Shown in pieces: positions 16,600 through 22,500 of a stretch of DNA of 34,891 bases (positions are counted from its first letter, which is position 1; the number at the start of each line of letters is the position of its first letter). A program made the translations under genes and the position numbers. Under the pieces are notes generated by a model. The model did not search any database. It worked only from the letters and a program-made list of their open reading frames with translations, and was not told the origin of the DNA. This DNA comes from Armatimonadota bacterium (GTDB lineage Bacteria; Armatimonadota; SYMT01; JACQGL01), in contig JACQGL010000168.1 of assembly GCA_016199525.1 (NCBI GenBank), positions 1 through 34,891 of the forward strand, in the 5' to 3' direction.

Positions 16600-19500
16600 A
16601 TGCCTGATCGAGCACAGTACGATGTGATCGTGGTGGGGGCGGGGCCGGCGGGCTGCGCCGCCGCGCTCGGCCTGGCGCGGGCGGGGTTTGGCGTCCTGGT
16701 CCTGGAGGCGGGAGCGTTCCCGGGAGCAGAGAACTGGTCCGGGTGCGTCTACTTCACGGAAGCGCTCGCCGAGCCGGAGCTGCTCGGCCCGGAGGGAGTG
16801 GCAGCGCTCGCCTGGGAGCGGCGCCTGGTGGAGCGCGGCTTCTTCCTCTACGACGGGCGCTCCCTGGCGGGGTTTACCTACCGCAGCCCCCAGGCCTTCC
16901 GGCAGTGCTACACCGTGCTGCGGCCGGTATTCGATCACTCCCTCGCCCGGGCGGCGCAGGCGCACGGCGCCACCCTCCTGTGCGACACCACCGTCGAAGG
17001 GCTGATCCGCGAGGGGGAGCGCGTCATCGGCGTGAGCACCACGCGCGGGCCGTTCTACGCCGACCTGGTGTTCCTGGCCGAGGGCGACGCCGCGCACCTG
17101 GTGGCGAAGGAGGGTTACGAGGCGCCCACCCCGGAGGCACGGCGCTTCCTGCAGGGAATCAAGGAGGTCATCCCGCTCCCTGCGACGGAGATCCAGGCAC
17201 GCTTCCGCCTGGCTCCGGACGAGGGCGCGGCCTATGAAATCCTGCTGCGCAACGCCCGCCTGGGCGGCCGCGAGGCGCGCCTGAATATGGGCGCCTTCCT
17301 CTACACTAATGCGGACACGATCTCGCTGGGCGTCGTCCTGCCTCTGGAGAACCTGGCGGCAGAGCTTTCCGGCGATCCCGACCCGTCGGGACTGATGGAG
17401 TGGCTCAAGAGTCTGCCCGAAGTCCGCGCCTGGGTGGGCGATGCCCCGGCGGCGACCTACGGCGCGAAGATCATCCAGGCGGGCGGCCCACGGCGGGTGC
17501 GGACCTGGGTGGACCACGGCCTGGCCATCGGCGGCGCCGCGGCGGGATTGGGGATCGACTTCCCCTTCCCCAACTACACTGGCCCTGCGTGCGCCTCGGG
17601 GTTGCTCCTGGCGCGGGCCGCGCGTACGATCCGCGCCGCGGCGCGCACATTTACCGGCGAGGAACTGGAGCGCCACTACGCCGCGCCTCTGCGTGAGACC
17701 CATTACTGCCGCGACACCGGGTGGCTCGCACGCTGGCCGGAATACGTGGCGCAGACCCGCTTCTTCTTCGGACCGCTGATCGATTTTGCCACCGAAGCGC
17801 TGGACGTCTGGCAGCGGCCGGACCTCGCGGAAGGCCAGAAAGCGCGCAAGACGGGCGATCTGCTCGCGGGCCTGGCGGCCGTCCCGAAAGCTTTCGGGAC
17901 CGCTGGGACGCTGCGTCAGGAGTTAGGCAGGTTGGGAGCAGCGCTGCCGGTGCGTGAGGCCGTGTTGTACCGGCTGAGACATTACCACCCCTGGGCGCGA
18001 CCCGTGGCGAGGCCGCCGGACGGCCGGCTGGCGTTCCACTACCGCGTGGAGGGCCGCGAAGCGACGGCTCAGGCCCCGGAGGCGCTCCGGCGCGCGCTGC
18101 CGCGCCTCCTCCCAGGGCTCGAGGCCGCCGCCGGCCACGTCTACGCGAACGATCCCGACCGGTCGGGACTGGAGGAGAAGTTCCGCCACGCCGTGGACGC
18201 GGTCTTCGATCGCCTTCGGCCCGGCGACTGGTGGTCTCTGGGGAAGCTGGCGCTGCGAGTAGGTATCGGCGCGCTGGGTGCCCGCGTAATTGGGATCCCG
18301 ACTGCGTCGGGACCCGCGGAGTCCCGAACGCTTTCGGGACGCGGGCCCCGCGATCCGCTCGACCTGGACGCCGCTCCGCAGGCGCAGTCGATCGACGTCA
18401 AGCTGAGTGCCATCCGCTACCAGCCCGCAGCGCCCCACATCAAGCTCTTCTGGCCGCAGGACCTGGCGCACCGGGACCAGATCGCCGCATCGCCCCTGTG
18501 GCACGTCTGCCCTGCGGCGGTCTACCAGCTTCAGAGGGATCCCCAGGCGCTGCTGCGGCCGGTGGTCCACCCTGAGAACTGCGTGAAGTGCGAGTGCTGC
18601 TGGCGCGCCACGGAGGGCGTGGACTGGGGCCGGCCCGGCCGCCACGGGCTGGCTTATCTGCCGCCCACCGCTGCCCGCGAGAAGCTCTGGCGGCAGTCCC
18701 GGCAGTCGCTTCCACCGCCCCCTCCACCCCGCTACGTCGGCGACGGGTGGAAGGACCTGGCGCCGCTGCCCGACGCACCCCCGGAACTCCCGACGTGGTC
18801 GGTACTCCTGGCGGTCCTGGAGGCTGCTCTGCGGCGGGTAGAGGCGACGGTAGCCGCCGAGGAGCGTCCCGACGTAGTCGGGATGGCCCGCGCCGCCTGG
18901 CTGCGCCAGATGGCCCGCTACCCGCAGCGGGTGGCGGAGGAGCTGGAACGGCGGCTGTCCCGATACCCCGAAAGCTTTCGGGGCGCGTTGCCCCTCTGGG
19001 TTGGCCTCTGCCGCTGCCTGGCCTCCGTGGCACGCCACGCCGAGAACGGGAAGTTCTTCTGGGCCGAGGCGGACGCCCGACAGGCACGGCTGCACTTCCT
19101 CCCGGGTCTGCAGTCCCGAAAGCTTTCGGGACTCGGCGCGCCCGCTTCCCCCGAGGACCCCTGGCTGGCAGCGGATTCCCGACCCGCGGAGGAAGCGGCG
19201 TTCCGCCAGGAGTGGCGGACGCGCCTGGACGCCCTCTTCGACCGCCGCGTCTGCCTGGCCCTGGACGCGGGCGAGCCCCCCTCGTGCGAGCAGCGCGCCG
19301 CTCTGCGGGATGCCTGCCGCGCCGCCCCCCTTCCCCCAAAGGGAGAGGAGGGAAAGGGGATATGGCAACGCGCCGCCATCCTGCGCGAACTCGGTCGCGC
19401 CGATCCTGCTCTCGCCTGGGCCGTGGTCGAGCACCTGCGCGCCGCCGACCGTCTGGCGGCTTCTCCAGATCCCACGGCGCGCGCGTGGGCTGCGCGGCTC

Positions 19501-22500
19501 CGCGACGGCGAAGCGATCGCCACTATAGCGGATGGGGACCTCTCCCCCGGCCCCTCCCCCTTCCCGGTGAGGGAAGGGGGAGGGGATGCTAGGTGCTGCG
19601 CCCGCGTGCACCGCGCGCTGGCGGAGGTGGTCCTGATCCCTGGAGAAGAGCAGGACGTGCTGCTGCGCGAGGACGGCCCCGGCGTCCACTGGGAGCCTGT
19701 ACGGACGACCGGCCTGCGGGCCGCCGGCCCCGCGCGCCTCCATCTGAACGGCGCTAAGCCGGAAGCGACGTTCGTTGCCCCACCCGCGGAGGCTACCACT
19801 CTGCCGCTGGCGGCAGTGCGCGACTTCATCGCCGTGGCACTGGGGCTGACGGATCGCCTCTACGAGCGCGCCGTGGAGCAGGTCCAGAGCCGCGTACAGT
19901 TCCCGGGGCTGTTCCAGGATGAAGAGGGCCGCGACGCCATCGCCAAGTTCGGTGCGATGAAGCAGCTCATTGGCGAGATCGATGCCCATCGCATGCTCCT
20001 GGAGACGCTCCTTTACGTGCCCGACGCGGTGGCGACCGCCCCCGACCCTGCCGCGGCGGCTAAAGTCCTCGCTTCGGATGCCCTGGCGACGGACATGGGC
20101 ACGGTGGCCTACAACGCCTGGCAGGTGTTCGGCGGCATGGCCTATACCGCGCAGGACCTGATTGGGAAGTACTACCGCGATGCGAGTGAGTTCCGTTTCC
20201 TGCTCGCGCCGGACCGGTCCCTGAAAGCCTTGCTGGGGGCGGTCCCGAAAGCTTTCGGGACTACGGGGGGCGCCGGTCTGCTTTCCATTGACGACCAGGA
20301 GCGGCTGCTCCGCGCCATACAGCGGGGGCCGCTGGCGTCCGCCGTCCAGGATCTTCAGGCGGCGGCGGACCGTCTGGCGCAGACGGCGACCTCCGACCCG
20401 CAGGCGGTCCTGGACAAGGCGGACACCGCGCTCCTTATCCTGCGCGCGCGGGCGGCGATCCTGCGCGCGGACGCGCGGCTGGAAGCGGGGTGGGATGCGG
20501 AACAGGAAACGGCAGTGGCGCGTGTGGCGGCGGCGGCGGCGCTCCGCCACGCCCTGGGACGCACCAACCGGCGGGCCCGCGAACGGATCGCCGCGGAGCT
20601 GGGCGCGCTGCTCGCGGCGCGTCCCGCTTGCGCAGACGAGCCGTTCGTCCTCGGGATGCCGCCCTCTTTCCCGAGCGATCACCCCTACGAATCGTTCCTG
20701 GAAGCGGCGTGGAGCTACCGTTTCGGCGATTTCCTGGTGCGTCCCTTCGACCGCCAGGCGCCCGCGCTGGTGCCAGAGATGGCGCTGGCAGATGGCCGCC
20801 TTCGCGCCCTCTGGGAGCGCTGGCTGCCGGAGTTCCGCCACCGCTACCGCGAGCAACTCTGGGACGGTCTTCCTTACCCTCGCCTCCTGGCGCGCACGCA
20901 CCGTATTCCCCCGGCAGACCTGGAGTGGCTGCGCGACCAGGGCTTCTTCCGCGTCACCATCCCGCGGGATCTGGATGGGCTGGGGTGGCGGCGCGCCGAG
21001 TACTATCTCCTGTGCCACATCTCGGGCCGGCAGGCGGACATGGCGCAGATGCTCACCCTCCAGGTGAACGATACCCTGGGCACGGTGCCCATCCTCATCG
21101 GCCTGCAGCAGTTGTCGGGCGCCCGGCGGGAGCTGGAGGAATGGCCTGCGGAACCGCCCCGCGCTCTGAACGCGGCTGTGGCCGCGGGCAGATGGGAGAA
21201 GGCGCGGCGCCAGGCAGAAGCGTGGGTGGGGTCGTCGCCGGCGCGGCAAATGGTGGCGGCGCCCCTGCTGGCTGCCCTGCAGTCCCGACACGTCGGGATT
21301 CGGGGGGGCGATGGAGCGGCGAGCGATCTGGTGCGGGCCGCCCTGGCCGCCATCCCCGATCCCGAAAGCCTTCGGGACGCCCTCCTGGCCGAGCTGGACC
21401 GCCGCGAACGCGCCCACCGGCTCTACCTGCGGCTTATCGCCCACGGGTTCATGACTGCCTTCGGCCTTACCGAGCCCGGGGCTGGATCGGATACCGCCCG
21501 TATCACCACTCGCGGCACGCTACGCCGCGTGGAGGTGCTTACCGACGCGGACGGGGTCCGCTACTTCCTCTGGAATAGCGAGCGCCGCCACCTGCTCGAT
21601 GCGGAGCGGCTGGAGTTCGTGGGGGATACGCTCTGTTACCGCTACGCCGACGACGCGCCCTCCGCCCCCATCGACTTCAGCGGCTATGACTACGAAACTG
21701 ATACCGGCGGGCGCGCTTACCAGCACGGGAGCCACCGCGTGGCGTTCCACGACATCGCCCAGATCCGGCGTGAGAACGGCAGCGAGTTCTACGAGTTCTA
21801 CGAACTCTCTGGTGCAAAGCTATGGATCACCAACGCGCGCTGGTCGCGGGTGATGTGCCTCTATGCCCGCACGGAGGAGGGCCTGACGGCGTTTATGGTG
21901 GACCGCCACGCCGAGGGGCTGATCGTCAACCGGGATGAGCCGAAGGTCGGACAGTTTGGCTCGGTGACGAACCCGCTGACCCTGGATCGCGTGCGTGTGC
22001 CGCGGGAGAACGTTATCGGCCTGGAAGGTCGCGGCCAGAACAACGCGCTGGAGACGCTCAACCAGGGGCGCGCGGGCCTGGCGCTGGCGTGCGTGACGCT
22101 GATGGAGGAGATCCTGGAAGAGGCGCGTCAGCAAATCGCGGGCCATCCCGAAAGCCTCCGAGACGGCGGAGCGGCGCTCCTGGGCGAAGCCGCCGCGCTT
22201 GCCTTCGCCTCGGAGGCGATCACCTGGGAGCTGATCGGTCTTCTGGACCACCCCGGCTGCGGGGCGGCGCGGATGGAGAGCGCCATCGGCAAATACTTCG
22301 CCTCGGAGGCTCTCCAGGAGGTGCTTACCGCCGCAGAGACGCTCGTCGGCCCCACCGCCCACCTGGCTCCCAACGATCTAGAGCGGAAGCGCGCCGACTG
22401 CCGCATCATCCCCGTCTACGAGGGAACCAACCAGGTACAGCGGTTCGCCATCCTGCGTGACCTACTGGGCGAGGTGCTCCCCCGCTGGGAGGCGGCCCCG

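Noticed and set aside
19551-19585. An intrinsic terminator within the fusion gene
   Set aside because: There is no T-run, it lies mid-frame, and similar hairpins occur elsewhere, so a dispersed repeat is the better reading.
17923-21444. A 1173-codon open frame on the minus strand opposite the fusion gene
   Set aside because: It exists because GC-rich codons leave the opposite strand free of stops. Its translation is low-complexity, and the plus strand encodes clear enzyme domains.
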